A DNA stretch of 64,000 nucleotides from Pseudoalteromonas aurantia 208 (GCF_014858725.1 NZ_AQGV01000014.1:186001-250000); one strand, 5' to 3'; positions 17,450 through 25,958 are shown, counted from the stretch's first letter. Notes: generated from the letters alone by a model not told the origin. Made by a program: numbers and translations.

Positions 17450-18685
17450 CTAAAAATTTTGCACCTGCTGAAATTGCCAAACGACATTTTGGTCGAGCCA
17501 CTGCTCAACTTCATCTAAGCGTTCAGAAACCTCGACATAATCCTTTCCAGTAATAATGAATCTCATGATGTGATCACTATCATTATTGGCTTTACTGTAT
17601 GTCTGACCCACTTCGGCATTTGGGTAATAACGCTCAACCCATTCAAAAGGCAACTCATTTGGAAAAACGCTCAATAGGCCTGCTTGAGGTGGTACTACCA
17701 CCCAACCTGCTGCACATCGCATATTCGACCCACAACGACGCAAAGAGTCTCTAAACTCAGGTACTATTTGCCCTTTGAACGCAAGTTCATCAAGTCTATT
17801 ACCCGTTGCAACCTCCAAAGTTTCCATTATGGGACCTCCCCCCACTCGACAAGCCATTTCACAAAACACAATGTCATCATCAGGAGTTTCGAAGAGTTCT
17901 AAATGAAACGGCGTAATACCTTGGAATGGAAACACATCAACCAGTACATTCGTGGCATTTTTTAATCTTTCATAGAGCGGGTGAGAATCGTCAAGCGTGT
18001 GCCCACTCAAACTATTACCATAGTGATAAGACAGACACGATGCTCTATATCGAGACACGTAAAGCAGTTCTACTTTGTTGTTATTGACAATGCCATCGAT
18101 GTGATACATATCACCCGCGACAAAGGTTTCAATCATAAAGGACTCAGAGAGTTCTTTATAATTAAAGAGCTTTGCGTTGAGTACACCTCGCAGTTGAGCT
18201 TTTGACTTAATCACAAAAGTATTGGTTCCTCCGGAACCTGACACTGGTTTAAGGACGACTGGGTAGCCATGCTTTTCAATAAATTTTATAATATCAAAAG
18301 GTTGAGATACCGGAGCGAACTCAGGGACGTGAAACCCTGATTGTGCGACTGCTCGCTTCATCATCAGCTTGTTTCTAAAAAGCATGGTGTCCGCGACAGT
18401 AACATGGGGGTCACTGAGTGCTTCCTTACACGCTGAAACTCTAAGAACATCACCTTCAGCAATCCCTAAAATGCTGATATCGCTATTAGATGATATGATT
18501 TCCAATGCTTCCAGTTCAACTTCTCCGTTATTGAAATAGTCATCAAAACGATAAAGCCGAACACGAGGGTGTGCCACAACAGGTGTATTGTTAGCGGTTA
18601 AAATATGCAATATTTCATACTTATCAACCAACAAGTTGAAACATGATGCTTCGAGTTCCTTTCCAAGGAATAATAATGCTTCCAC
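17450..18685 (-). CDS. ATP-grasp ligase 1 of the biosynthetic operon
   Basis: About 411 aa. The ATP-binding lysine lies in YPVVLKPVSGSGGTN near residue 140, and the metal-binding strand reads CEMACRVGGG near residue 270. This is the BacD-like variant (RxGGG) rather than the RxGGDN form of the other two ligases, so it is the most distant of the three. I place the start at GTG 18685, because a strong GGAG lies 6 bases upstream. The TTG at 18697 would overlap that ribosome binding site. It follows the dehydrogenase gene by about 30 bp. Likely role: the first or a separate amide bond in the product. The substrate is unknown. Confidence 0.87.
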   Translation of the reverse strand: MEALLFLGKELEASCFNLLVDKYEILHILTANNTPVVAHPRVRLYRFDDYFNNGEVELEALEIISSNSDISILGIAEGDVLRVSACKEALSDPHVTVADTMLFRNKLMMKRAVAQSGFHVPEFAPVSQPFDIIKFIEKHGYPVVLKPVSGSGGTNTFVIKSKAQLRGVLNAKLFNYKELSESFMIETFVAGDMYHIDGIVNNNKVELLYVSRYRASCLSYHYGNSLSGHTLDDSHPLYERLKNATNVLVDVFPFQGITPFHLELFETPDDDIVFCEMACRVGGGPIMETLEVATGNRLDELAFKGQIVPEFRDSLRRCGSNMRCAAGWVVVPPQAGLLSVFPNELPFEWVERYYPNAEVGQTYSKANNDSDHIMRFIITGKDYVEVSERLDEVEQWLDQNVVWQFQQVQNF

Positions 18686-18716
18686 TGTACGCTCCAAAAT
18701 TAATTAGTATTGATCT

Positions 18717-19775
18717 TTATTCGATTAAGGTATGAATACTTCTTGCAACACCGATAGATGACTCAATACTTGCAAAGTCCTCTATTTCAAACTCAGTCAT
18801 TGATAAAAACTGCTGTCTTGTTTCTGCTAAATACAATTCTTGCTGACCCGCTGTTAGTATTTGCGCTGCGCCAGCTGGAGTTGAATTACGTACTGCACTT
18901 AAATACTCAGACAGCGCAGATTTGAACGCTTCAATTGGGGTAAACTTGGCAGGATCTATCGCTAACACAAAATGACTAACATCTCTGGGTTGATCATAAG
19001 GCTCAGTATCTAAATGACTCATTTGGCACCCAGACAATGACCCCGCCAACGTGGAACAAAGAATTTCAACCATCATCGCAAGCCCTTGCCCTTTATAGCC
19101 ACCTAGTGGCAACAAGCCAACAATATCACTTAAAGAATTTGGTGCTGTATCATCTGCCGTTGCAACCCAAGAATCAGGCAACACTTTACCGTCTCGAATA
19201 AACCCTTTTACTTTAGAATATGAGGATTGGCTGGTGGCCATATCCAAACAAAACACTTCATTCTGAGCGGGCGCGGTAAAACAAATCGGATTAGTCCCAA
19301 AAAGCTGTTGATGACCGTTAAATGGCACGACACGAGGTGCGGCATTAGTCATAACTAAACCAACTAAATCATGTTTTGCAAGTTGTCTCGCGTATAATTG
19401 AGCTGCACCAAAGTGATTAGAGTTTGATACAGAAACAATACCACAACCATTACTTTGTGCTATTTCCCTCGCCAGTTCCGCTGCTTTAAAACCAGCTAAT
19501 ACACCCAGGTTTTGTTTTGCGTCAAGCTTAACCATTGCGTTAGAAACAAAGACAGCATCCATTTGATTAGTAGCAATAGCGCGGCCCCCGATTAACTCTT
19601 TAACGTATGTTGGAAATAATCGAATGCCATGCGTATCGATACCCCACTGTGTTGTTTTAATTAATGCGCTACAAATCGAATTTGTTAACTCAGAGTTCAC
19701 ACCTAATTTATTTAATGCATCTTCAATATATTCTCGAAGTAATTCTGTTTTTATTTTATTTTGCAATTTTGTCAT
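18717..19775 (-). CDS. Malate/L-lactate dehydrogenase-family NAD(P)H oxidoreductase
   Basis: A 352-aa enzyme of the Ldh/MDH type II family, which also includes delta1-piperideine-2-carboxylate reductase (DpkA) and ureidoglycolate dehydrogenase. Diagnostic segments are the catalytic His in VSNSNHFGAA (about residue 118), TNAAPRVVPFNG, the FGTNPICF cofactor segment and LDMATS. These enzymes reduce 2-keto acids or cyclic imines without a classical Rossmann fold. The gene overlaps the dioxygenase by 20 bp, implying translational coupling. In this locus it could reduce a keto acid or imine on the way to an unusual building block. Confidence 0.88.
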   Translation of the reverse strand: MTKLQNKIKTELLREYIEDALNKLGVNSELTNSICSALIKTTQWGIDTHGIRLFPTYVKELIGGRAIATNQMDAVFVSNAMVKLDAKQNLGVLAGFKAAELAREIAQSNGCGIVSVSNSNHFGAAQLYARQLAKHDLVGLVMTNAAPRVVPFNGHQQLFGTNPICFTAPAQNEVFCLDMATSQSSYSKVKGFIRDGKVLPDSWVATADDTAPNSLSDIVGLLPLGGYKGQGLAMMVEILCSTLAGSLSGCQMSHLDTEPYDQPRDVSHFVLAIDPAKFTPIEAFKSALSEYLSAVRNSTPAGAAQILTAGQQELYLAETRQQFLSMTEFEIEDFASIESSIGVARSIHTLIE

Positions 19776-20490
19776 TTAACCAATACCTAATTAAGTAGCG
19801 ATTTGGATCTGAATAGCCTTCTCTTCCATGCAACATTCTATGGTTATCCCATATTAATAAGGAGTTTGGAGCGATGCGCACTTTGCTTTTTACTCTTTCG
19901 CATTGAGAAAGTATATTATCTATAACAGCTTGGATATTATCCTCAAAGGACGCTTCTTTTTTAGTATCGACAGGGTTAACATCACCCCATTTAAAGAAGT
20001 TAGAGCTAAAATTAAAAAGAGTGCCGTTATCTTCCTTTTCACTTATTATGGATTTCAAAGCATGATTTTCTTGCTCATCTGAAAATTTCCCAGCAGTTTT
20101 AAAATTAAAACGATGATTTATACCAACATCCCACTGCTCTTTCTTTAAAGCGGAAAAAACCTTAAAACCATCATAAAGGTGCGTATTGCCCCCAACTTCT
20201 GCTTGCTCAACACAATATAATGCTAGATATCTAGGTGGCATCCGGTAAGCAACCCCTTCAGTATGAGGCCCTATTTCACCTTTAGATTTAGATAAAGGTA
20301 AATCCTGGTACTGCTTAGATGATTTAACATGATTGATTAAGTTTCCATCATACTGAGGCGCCAATTCCCATTGGCTCTTTAGCAAATCTTCAGCCTCATT
20401 CTCATTTTGAAAACCGTTTACAATGGAAAACCCCGATACTTTAAGAGACAGCCGAACTGACTCAAGCTCACTTAAATGACTATGGATCAT
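19756..20490 (-). CDS. TauD/TfdA-family Fe(II)/2-oxoglutarate dioxygenase
   Basis: A 244-aa non-heme iron oxygenase, shorter than TauD (about 280 aa). The facial triad is visible: His76 and Glu78 in GPHTEG, and the distal His221 in RMLHGREGY. Arg231 or Arg235 in NRYLIRYWL is the likely 2-oxoglutarate anchor. The acidic ligand is Glu rather than the more common Asp, as in the clavaminate-synthase-like branch. It would hydroxylate, desaturate or cyclise an amino acid or peptide intermediate, releasing succinate and CO2. The ATG has AAGGA about 9 bases upstream. It is the second gene of the biosynthetic operon. Confidence 0.87.
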   Translation of the reverse strand: MIHSHLSELESVRLSLKVSGFSIVNGFQNENEAEDLLKSQWELAPQYDGNLINHVKSSKQYQDLPLSKSKGEIGPHTEGVAYRMPPRYLALYCVEQAEVGGNTHLYDGFKVFSALKKEQWDVGINHRFNFKTAGKFSDEQENHALKSIISEKEDNGTLFNFSSNFFKWGDVNPVDTKKEASFEDNIQAVIDNILSQCERVKSKVRIAPNSLLIWDNHRMLHGREGYSDPNRYLIRYWLNDKIAK

Positions 20491-20505
20491 TACTTAGTTT
20501 CCTTA

Positions 20506-21372
20506 CTATTCGCCGCACATTTGTGCATAACCATCAATAAACTTAGAGACAAGTTCATTATTGTTAAATGTGTGGTCTTTAATTGATTTTACAGCCGTCA
20601 CTTCACATGCTGTACCAGTAATAAATGCTTCGTCAAAAGTACTGATTTCACAGAGCGTGATATCTCTTTCAATGACTGGAATATCATGGGACTTCGCAAA
20701 TTTAAAAATGGCTTGTCGCGTTATACCATCAAGGATTGAACCAAGTTTTGGGGTGTGCAGTTCGCCATCTTTACTAAAGAAAATATTCGCGCTTGTGGCC
20801 TCTGCAATTGCGTCATTGGTATCAAGTAATATTGCATCGTCATATCCATCACGCATCGCCTGATGTTTACTGAGAGTCAAAGTCATATAGTGACCTGAGG
20901 CCTTGGCTTCAATGGGTGCTGTGTCACCATTTGGCCGCTTCCATTTAGACAACCCAAGTCTAATACCTTCAAGCTTTTTTTCTTTCGTGTAGTAACTAGG
21001 CCATTCCCATGCAGCAATGCCCACGTGAATTCTGTTATTTGGTGCAAATGTTGCGATTGAGTCACTACCGCGCCAAACCACAGGTCTGATATAACCGTTT
21101 GTAATGTCTCCACGTGCAATCAGTTCTTCAATACTCTGTATAATACCTGCCTCATCAAAAGGAATTTCCATATCCATTATCTCTGCAGATCTAAACAACC
21201 TCGCGATATGCTCTTCAAGTTTGAATGCCTTTTTATTATAAAATCTAATACCTTCATAAACACAACTGGCATAATGTAAGCCATGTGTTAAAAATGGAAT
21301 GTTTGACTCGGAACTTTCCACAAAGTGGCCATCAAGCCAAACATTTTTTAAACTATCAATGAAATTACTCAA
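20506..21372 (-). CDS. Branched-chain-type (class IV) aminotransferase
   Basis: A 288-aa PLP-dependent fold-type IV transaminase. The N-terminal GLHYASCVYEGIRFY and the PLP lysine in EAKASGHYM (about residue 158) match IlvE-type enzymes, as does the ATSANIFF segment. It moves an amino group between glutamate and a 2-keto acid. The start is an unusual TTG with a strong AAAGGAG 6 bases upstream, and this decides the start. It is the first gene of the nine-gene operon facing the shared 470-bp control region. As there are no valine/leucine pathway genes here, I infer a pathway-specific role in making or recycling an unusual amino acid. Confidence 0.88.
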   Translation of the reverse strand: MSNFIDSLKNVWLDGHFVESSESNIPFLTHGLHYASCVYEGIRFYNKKAFKLEEHIARLFRSAEIMDMEIPFDEAGIIQSIEELIARGDITNGYIRPVVWRGSDSIATFAPNNRIHVGIAAWEWPSYYTKEKKLEGIRLGLSKWKRPNGDTAPIEAKASGHYMTLTLSKHQAMRDGYDDAILLDTNDAIAEATSANIFFSKDGELHTPKLGSILDGITRQAIFKFAKSHDIPVIERDITLCEISTFDEAFITGTACEVTAVKSIKDHTFNNNELVSKFIDGYAQMCGE

Positions 21373-21670
21373 AAAATACTCCTTTACATAAATTTAAGTT
21401 GTGCCGTTGAATTTTTACATAATAAAAAATCATTAAAATACACTTTGAAATTTAATTGAAAAATATTACATTCCAATTTATTTCATTATATTAAAAGAAA
21501 AATTCACAGCATTGACATCTAACTTAAACATTAACTTAAAATAGCCAAAAAATAAGTTATAACACTTTCCTTTAGTAGAATTTTTACTTTTAAAATAAAA
21601 TCAGCTGTGTATGATAATCACTTTTTTCAAGCAGTCAATAATTTAATTATTATTTAACCTAAACAAACAT

Positions 21671-21714
21671 ATGAAACATAAATGAAACAACTAAGATCAA
21701 TTAAAGATCAGATC
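21671..21714. promoter_or_regulatory. Four consecutive 11-bp units (two pairs of direct repeats)
   Basis: ATGAAACA recurs at 21671 and 21682, and AAGATCA at 21693 and 21704, each pair spaced exactly 11 bp. The four units abut. One-helical-turn direct repeats are typical of OmpR/PhoB-family binding sites, where tandem dimers bind one DNA face. The regulator is not known. Confidence 0.45.
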
Positions 21715-21761
21715 CACAGAGAAGAAACGCCAAACCGAACCAAAAAGCTCACAAACCAGGC

Positions 21762-21783
21762 TTTAATGTTTATTTAATGTTAA
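21762..21783. promoter_or_regulatory. Tandem 11-bp direct repeat upstream of the radical SAM gene
   Basis: TTTAATGTTTA is followed directly by TTTAATGTTAA. The repeat ends 59 bp ahead of the GTG start, a suitable place for an activator next to a promoter. It has the same 11-bp period as the repeats at 21671-21714. Confidence 0.45.
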
Positions 21784-21842
21784 CGAACCCGAGAGGCTTT
21801 CGTACGGTGAATTAAAAAATCATAAGTTAAAAGGATATTGTC

Positions 21843-23210
21843 GTGATTAGTAATATTAAAATAAAAACAGAAGACTCATTATTAAAAAAAACCCCAGATA
21901 AATTTATTTCTTATCAGAATAAACAAATAGATAGAATTGAATTTATATCTCAATTACCTGAAAGTATTCGATTTGAAATGAAGGTCGTCTCTAGCGTTTT
22001 TCCCTTTCGGGTTAACAATTACGTCATTGATAACTTAATCGATTGGCATAAAGTTCCGGATGATCCTATTTTCCAACTGGTTTTCCCTCAAAAAGGGATG
22101 CTCGATGATGTGTCCTTTAAAAAAATGGCGAATTTGCTCAAACGAGATCCTAAGCCAGAACAAATATTAAGCTTGGCTCAAGAAATACGTAATAAATTAA
22201 ACCCCCATCCAGCAGGGCAAGTGGAGCACAACGTACCGTCATTGAATGGCGAAAAAGTTAATGGTATGCAGCATAAATATAAAGAAACGGTTTTATTCTT
22301 TCCTTCCCAAGGTCAGTATTGTCACGCATATTGTACTTTTTGTTTTCGATGGGCACAGTTTGTTGGCAAGTCTTCAAGATTTAATAACAATGATGCAGAG
22401 CAATTACACGCATACCTAAAAAGTAATAAACACATTACTGATTTGCTTGTCACGGGTGGAGATCCTATGGTCATGCGGACCGAAAAATTTAAGGCTTATT
22501 TAGAAACATTGGCCGAGCCTGAATTTGATCATATTAAAACGATACGCATTGGAACTAAGTCTCTCACATTTTGGCCTCATCGTTATGTCACAGATGCTGA
22601 TGCCGATGATTTCCTGACTCTCATTAAAAGGTTAGTTGATATGGGTAAGCATATTTCTTTTATGGCACATATTAACCACATCCAAGAATTAAGGACGGAT
22701 ATTGTTAAAGAGGCCATAAAAAAAATTAGGGCTACTGGTGCTCAAATTCGCTCTCAAGCACCATTACTTAACCATATTAATACGGATCCTGACATGTGGT
22801 CTGAAATGTGGAAGCTGCAAACTCAGCTCGGCATCATACCTTACTATGTTTTTATTGAGCGTGACACCGGAGCAAAGCGCTACTTTGAGTTGCCACTTTA
22901 TCGAACATGGGAAATATTTAAGCAAGCGTATCAACAAGTGTCTGGTGTCAGCAGAACTGTGCGAGGTCCATCAATGAGCGCAGGGCCTGGGAAAATAGAA
23001 ATTTCGGGCGTCTGTGAAGTCAAAGGTGAAAAAGTATTCGCACTAAGATTTATTCAAGCGCGTAATCCTGAGTGGGTACAGAAACCATTTTTTGCCCAAT
23101 TTGATGAAAAGGCAACGTGGTTAAATGATCTGAAACCCGCATTTGGAGAAAGTAAGTTTTTTTGGGAAGACGAGTATGAAGCGATTGTTGGGGCTACTTC
23201 CCCAGAATAA
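21843..23210 (+). CDS. KamA-family radical SAM 2,3-aminomutase, probably not lysine-specific
   Basis: A 455-aa radical SAM/PLP enzyme. The [4Fe-4S] motif CxxxCxxC is at Cys160, Cys164 and Cys167 (YCHAYCTFCFRW), and the SAM-binding GGDP is near residue 205. The PLP lysine is Lys384 in AGPGKIEI, matching PGGGGK in lysine 2,3-aminomutase. From a remembered alignment to the Clostridium enzyme, the two Asp residues that hold the substrate epsilon-amine (293, 330) correspond here to Arg340 and Ser377. Glutamate 2,3-aminomutase also replaces those Asp residues, so an acidic or neutral substrate is more likely than lysine. The GTG start has AAGGA upstream. It leads the plus-strand arm of the locus. 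Confidence 0.85.
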   Translation: MISNIKIKTEDSLLKKTPDKFISYQNKQIDRIEFISQLPESIRFEMKVVSSVFPFRVNNYVIDNLIDWHKVPDDPIFQLVFPQKGMLDDVSFKKMANLLKRDPKPEQILSLAQEIRNKLNPHPAGQVEHNVPSLNGEKVNGMQHKYKETVLFFPSQGQYCHAYCTFCFRWAQFVGKSSRFNNNDAEQLHAYLKSNKHITDLLVTGGDPMVMRTEKFKAYLETLAEPEFDHIKTIRIGTKSLTFWPHRYVTDADADDFLTLIKRLVDMGKHISFMAHINHIQELRTDIVKEAIKKIRATGAQIRSQAPLLNHINTDPDMWSEMWKLQTQLGIIPYYVFIERDTGAKRYFELPLYRTWEIFKQAYQQVSGVSRTVRGPSMSAGPGKIEISGVCEVKGEKVFALRFIQARNPEWVQKPFFAQFDEKATWLNDLKPAFGESKFFWEDEYEAIVGATSPE

Positions 23211-23229
23211 AGATGAGCAATGGCTATCG

Positions 23230-23262
23230 CGGCAGTCATATAAGCATTTCAAATGACTGCCG
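23230..23262 (+). other. Intercistronic hairpin between the aminomutase and LhgO-like genes
   Basis: A 10-bp perfect stem (CGGCAGTCAT / ATGACTGCCG) with a 13-base loop starts 20 bp after the aminomutase stop. No immediate U-run follows, although CTTTTT occurs about 10 bases later. It may attenuate transcription or stabilise the upstream mRNA. Confidence 0.5.
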
Positions 23263-23291
23263 ATAACACACCTTTTTAATATGAGTAAAAT

Positions 23292-24497
23292 ATGAAATCT
23301 TTTGACTACGTTATCATTGGTAGTGGCATAGTGGGTTTGTCAACAGCATTAGAGCTTAAGCAATCACACCCAAATGCTACTGTTGCTGTTATTGAAAAAG
23401 AAAGTGAGCTGGCAATTCACCAAACAGGTAGAAATAGCGGTGTAATTCACGCGGGAGTCTATTATAAATCGGGCAGTTTGAAAGCTGAGTTTTGTAAAGC
23501 CGGCTCACAAGCCACAAAAGATTTCTGCGAAGAGCATAATATAGAATATCAGCAACCGGGTAAGTTAGTCGTAGCAACAAACCAGGTTGAATTAGAACGA
23601 CTGGAAAAGCTTCATGCGCTATGCTCAGAAAATGGCATCCCCGCAGAAGAAATAGATGCACATACATTACAAGCAATAGAGCCCAATATTATCGGCCTCA
23701 GAGCACTGAAGTTCAAACAAACTGCGATTGTAGATTACAAAGTCATATGTCAAAAAAAAGCAGAGTTATTTACCCGTATGGGTGGTGAAATATTAACAAG
23801 TACTGAATTATATAGCGCATCAGAAACCACTGAGAGTATCCACTTAAAAACATCCAATGGAGTGATAAAGACTTGTTATTTGGTTGCTTGTGCAGGGCTA
23901 CATGCAGATAAAGTGGCCAGTATGTTTAATATCCCTCTAGATTTTCGCATAATCCCTTTTCGAGGAGAATATTATGAGTTATCGCAGAATGAGCACAATC
24001 GGGTCAGTCATTTAATCTACCCAGTTCCAGATCCATCATTACCATTTCTTGGTATTCACATTACACCAATGGTCAGTGGGAAAGTGACGGTAGGTCCCAA
24101 TGCGGTGCTCGGCTGGAAGCGAGAAGGGTATGGCAAACTAAACTTCTGTGTTAAAGACGCATGGATAAACTTAAGCTTCCTTGGTTTTTGGAAGCTATTA
24201 GCAACATATAAGCATGCAGCGCTGTCTGAACTTCAAAACACTTTCTCAAAGCGCCGATATTTAAAAGAAGTACAAAAATATTGCCCAGCAATAAAGTTAT
24301 CCGATTTACAACGCTTCCCAACTGGAATCCGTGCTCAAGCAGTGACAACCAATGGCAAACTAATACAGGATTTTTTATTCAAAGAAACACAAAGAAGTTT
24401 ACACGTATGTAACGCGCCTTCTCCTGCTGCGACATCAGCAATACCAATATCCCAATATATCGTAAAAAAACTAAAAGAAAAAAGCGCACAATGCTGA
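23292..24497 (+). CDS. lhgO: FAD-dependent L-2-hydroxyglutarate oxidase-like protein
   Basis: A 401-aa DAO-fold flavoprotein. The dinucleotide-binding GSGIVG is at 9-14, followed by the characteristic HQTGRNSGVIHAGVYY segment and the family's conserved RGEYYEL and HITPMVSGKVTVGPNAV regions. Length and motifs match LhgO (YgaF), which oxidises L-2-hydroxyglutarate to 2-oxoglutarate and feeds electrons to the membrane quinone pool. The usual partner, the glutarate hydroxylase CsiD, is absent. Its place between an aminomutase and KdsA suggests that it oxidises a 2-hydroxy acid of this pathway, or recycles 2-hydroxyglutarate formed by side reactions. The gene symbol reflects family, not proven function. 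Confidence 0.85.
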   Translation: MKSFDYVIIGSGIVGLSTALELKQSHPNATVAVIEKESELAIHQTGRNSGVIHAGVYYKSGSLKAEFCKAGSQATKDFCEEHNIEYQQPGKLVVATNQVELERLEKLHALCSENGIPAEEIDAHTLQAIEPNIIGLRALKFKQTAIVDYKVICQKKAELFTRMGGEILTSTELYSASETTESIHLKTSNGVIKTCYLVACAGLHADKVASMFNIPLDFRIIPFRGEYYELSQNEHNRVSHLIYPVPDPSLPFLGIHITPMVSGKVTVGPNAVLGWKREGYGKLNFCVKDAWINLSFLGFWKLLATYKHAALSELQNTFSKRRYLKEVQKYCPAIKLSDLQRFPTGIRAQAVTTNGKLIQDFLFKETQRSLHVCNAPSPAATSAIPISQYIVKKLKEKSAQC

Positions 24498-24610
24498 CGA
24501 GTGAATAGTGACTAACTATTCATCTATATGATAATCATCTTTTAACTACAATTCCTTGTATTTACAAGTTATAAGGAATGTTGAAAGATACTCAAATTAA
24601 GGAAAATAAA

Positions 24611-25450
24611 ATGAATGTATGCGGATTTAATTTATCAGAAGATAATGCTTTTTTTCTGATTGCTGGTCCATGCGTTATTGAGAGTGAGCAGCTCGCAATT
24701 GATACTGCAGGCCATATGAAAGAAGTGACCGATAGATTAGGTATTCGGTATGTTTTTAAATCCTCCTTTGATAAAGCCAATCGGTCGTCATTACATAGCT
24801 TTCGAGGCTTAGGTATTGAAAAAGGGCTGGCAATATTAGAACAAGTTAAAACACAGATTGGCGTTCCTGTATTAACTGATGTACATGAAGACTCCCCTCT
24901 CGACGAAGTTGCGAATGTTGTTGATGTACTGCAAACCCCTGCCTTTTTGTGCCGACAAACAAATTTCATTCGAAATGTGTGTAACCAAGGTCTGCCGGTC
25001 AACATTAAGAAAGGGCAGTTCTTGTCACCTGAAGAAATGCTCAATGTAGTAGAAAAAGCCAGATCCACAGGAAATAATGGCATTATGGTATGCGAGCGAG
25101 GGAGTAGTTTTGGCTACAATAACCTCGTAGTCGATATGCGCAGCCTTTCTATATTAAGACGTACTCACTGTCCTGTGATCTTTGACGCAACGCATTCAGT
25201 ACAATTACCAGGAGGCCAAGGACATTGCTCTGGTGGACAGCGAGAACATATTCCTGTGTTAGCAAGAGCCGCTGTTGCTGCCGGTATATCTGGGTTATTT
25301 ATGGAAACTCATCCAAACCCTGAAGAAGCAAAAAGTGATGGTCCAAACTCATGGCCATTGGCTGATATGGCACCACTACTTGAAACGTTGGTTGAGATAG
25401 ACCATGTCATAAAAAAACAAGCGGCATGTAAAGAAACCGATATCGTGTAA
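24611..25450 (+). CDS. kdsA: 3-deoxy-8-phosphooctulonate synthase, metal-dependent type
   Basis: A 279-aa aldolase-type synthase that condenses phosphoenolpyruvate with arabinose-5-phosphate to Kdo-8-phosphate. The KDO8PS-specific KANRSS motif is present, with THSVQLPGG, METHPNPEEAKSDGP and the PEP-binding RG segments. The N-terminal motif is AGPCVIES. Its Cys, with the later His, Glu and Asp, marks the metal-dependent class, whereas E. coli KdsA has Asn at that point. The start at 24611 has AAGGA 7 bases upstream and gives the usual family length. The ATG at 24578 abuts its own AAGGA and is unlikely. No lipopolysaccharide gene is nearby, so this is probably a second kdsA serving the biosynthetic locus. 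Confidence 0.88.
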   Translation: MNVCGFNLSEDNAFFLIAGPCVIESEQLAIDTAGHMKEVTDRLGIRYVFKSSFDKANRSSLHSFRGLGIEKGLAILEQVKTQIGVPVLTDVHEDSPLDEVANVVDVLQTPAFLCRQTNFIRNVCNQGLPVNIKKGQFLSPEEMLNVVEKARSTGNNGIMVCERGSSFGYNNLVVDMRSLSILRRTHCPVIFDATHSVQLPGGQGHCSGGQREHIPVLARAAVAAGISGLFMETHPNPEEAKSDGPNSWPLADMAPLLETLVEIDHVIKKQAACKETDIV

Positions 25451-25472
25451 GCACTATGAGCTGTCGTCTTCA

Positions 25473-25495
25473 GAAAAGCGCATTTTGCGCCTTTC
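25473..25495 (+). terminator. Terminator after kdsA
   Basis: A 9-bp stem (GAAAAGCGC / GCGCCTTTC, one mismatch) with an ATTTT loop starts 23 bp past the stop and is followed by TTTAAGG. Confidence 0.65.
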
Positions 25496-25935
25496 TTTAA
25501 GGCTAAGCACTCATTCCATAACTATTGCGTACACTTTTTCTGCAACCCTCCACTTTCAATATCAAATACCTCAATCTTATATAACTTTTTGCGGCAGGCT
25601 TACGATTTCGTTTTTTCAAATAAGGACTTACGAGGATCAATAAAAGCATGTATGCCTTCATTGTTTACTCATAAAAATATCACAGTACAAAATAGTTTCA
25701 CTCTCGCAGCCTCTACAGGTCAATAAATGCAGCCTAAATTATCGACCGCTACAAAACAGCTTCACACTAGAATAAATTATATATGATTCTTATATCTAAT
25801 TTTGAATAACAAGGTTTAATAGCGGAGTGCCCCGACATTGCTGTAAGCATCTATGCTCAATATGAAAGAATAAGCTCTAAAGATTAGGTTTGATTATAAA
25901 TATTAAGTATGTATATCTTTATTGTTCACCCACAA
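25496..25935. other. Intergenic, no gene seen
   Basis: This lies between the terminators of the convergent kdsA and glmS units. It is AT-rich, with no open frame carrying a ribosome binding site and no repeat that I can match elsewhere in the window. Confidence 0.5.
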
Positions 25936-25957
25936 AAAAGGCGCTTTCGCGCCTTTT
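25936..25957 (-). terminator. Terminator of glmS
   Basis: A 9-bp perfect stem (AAAAGGCGC / GCGCCTTTT) with a four-base loop begins directly after the glmS stop codon. On the minus strand it ends in a run of six T, a standard Rho-independent terminator. The A-rich side makes it partly bidirectional. Confidence 0.85.
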
Positions 25958-25958
25958 C

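Larger units (their letters stand above)
21373..21842. promoter_or_regulatory. Divergent control region of the biosynthetic locus
   Basis: This is 470 bp of very AT-rich DNA between the aminotransferase operon and the radical SAM operon. It must hold promoters for both arms. It contains two sets of 11-bp direct repeats, listed separately, and no gene. Confidence 0.6.

Noticed and set aside
20506..21372. Aminotransferase as the housekeeping ilvE
   Set aside because: No ilv genes are nearby and it heads an operon of ATP-grasp and export genes. A pathway role is more likely, although the enzyme family is the same.
23292..24497. LhgO-like gene as part of a glutarate/lysine degradation (csiD-lhgO-gabDTP) operon
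   Set aside because: No csiD, gabD or gabT neighbours. The TauD-type gene across the control region is only 244 aa, shorter than CsiD, and belongs to the opposite arm.
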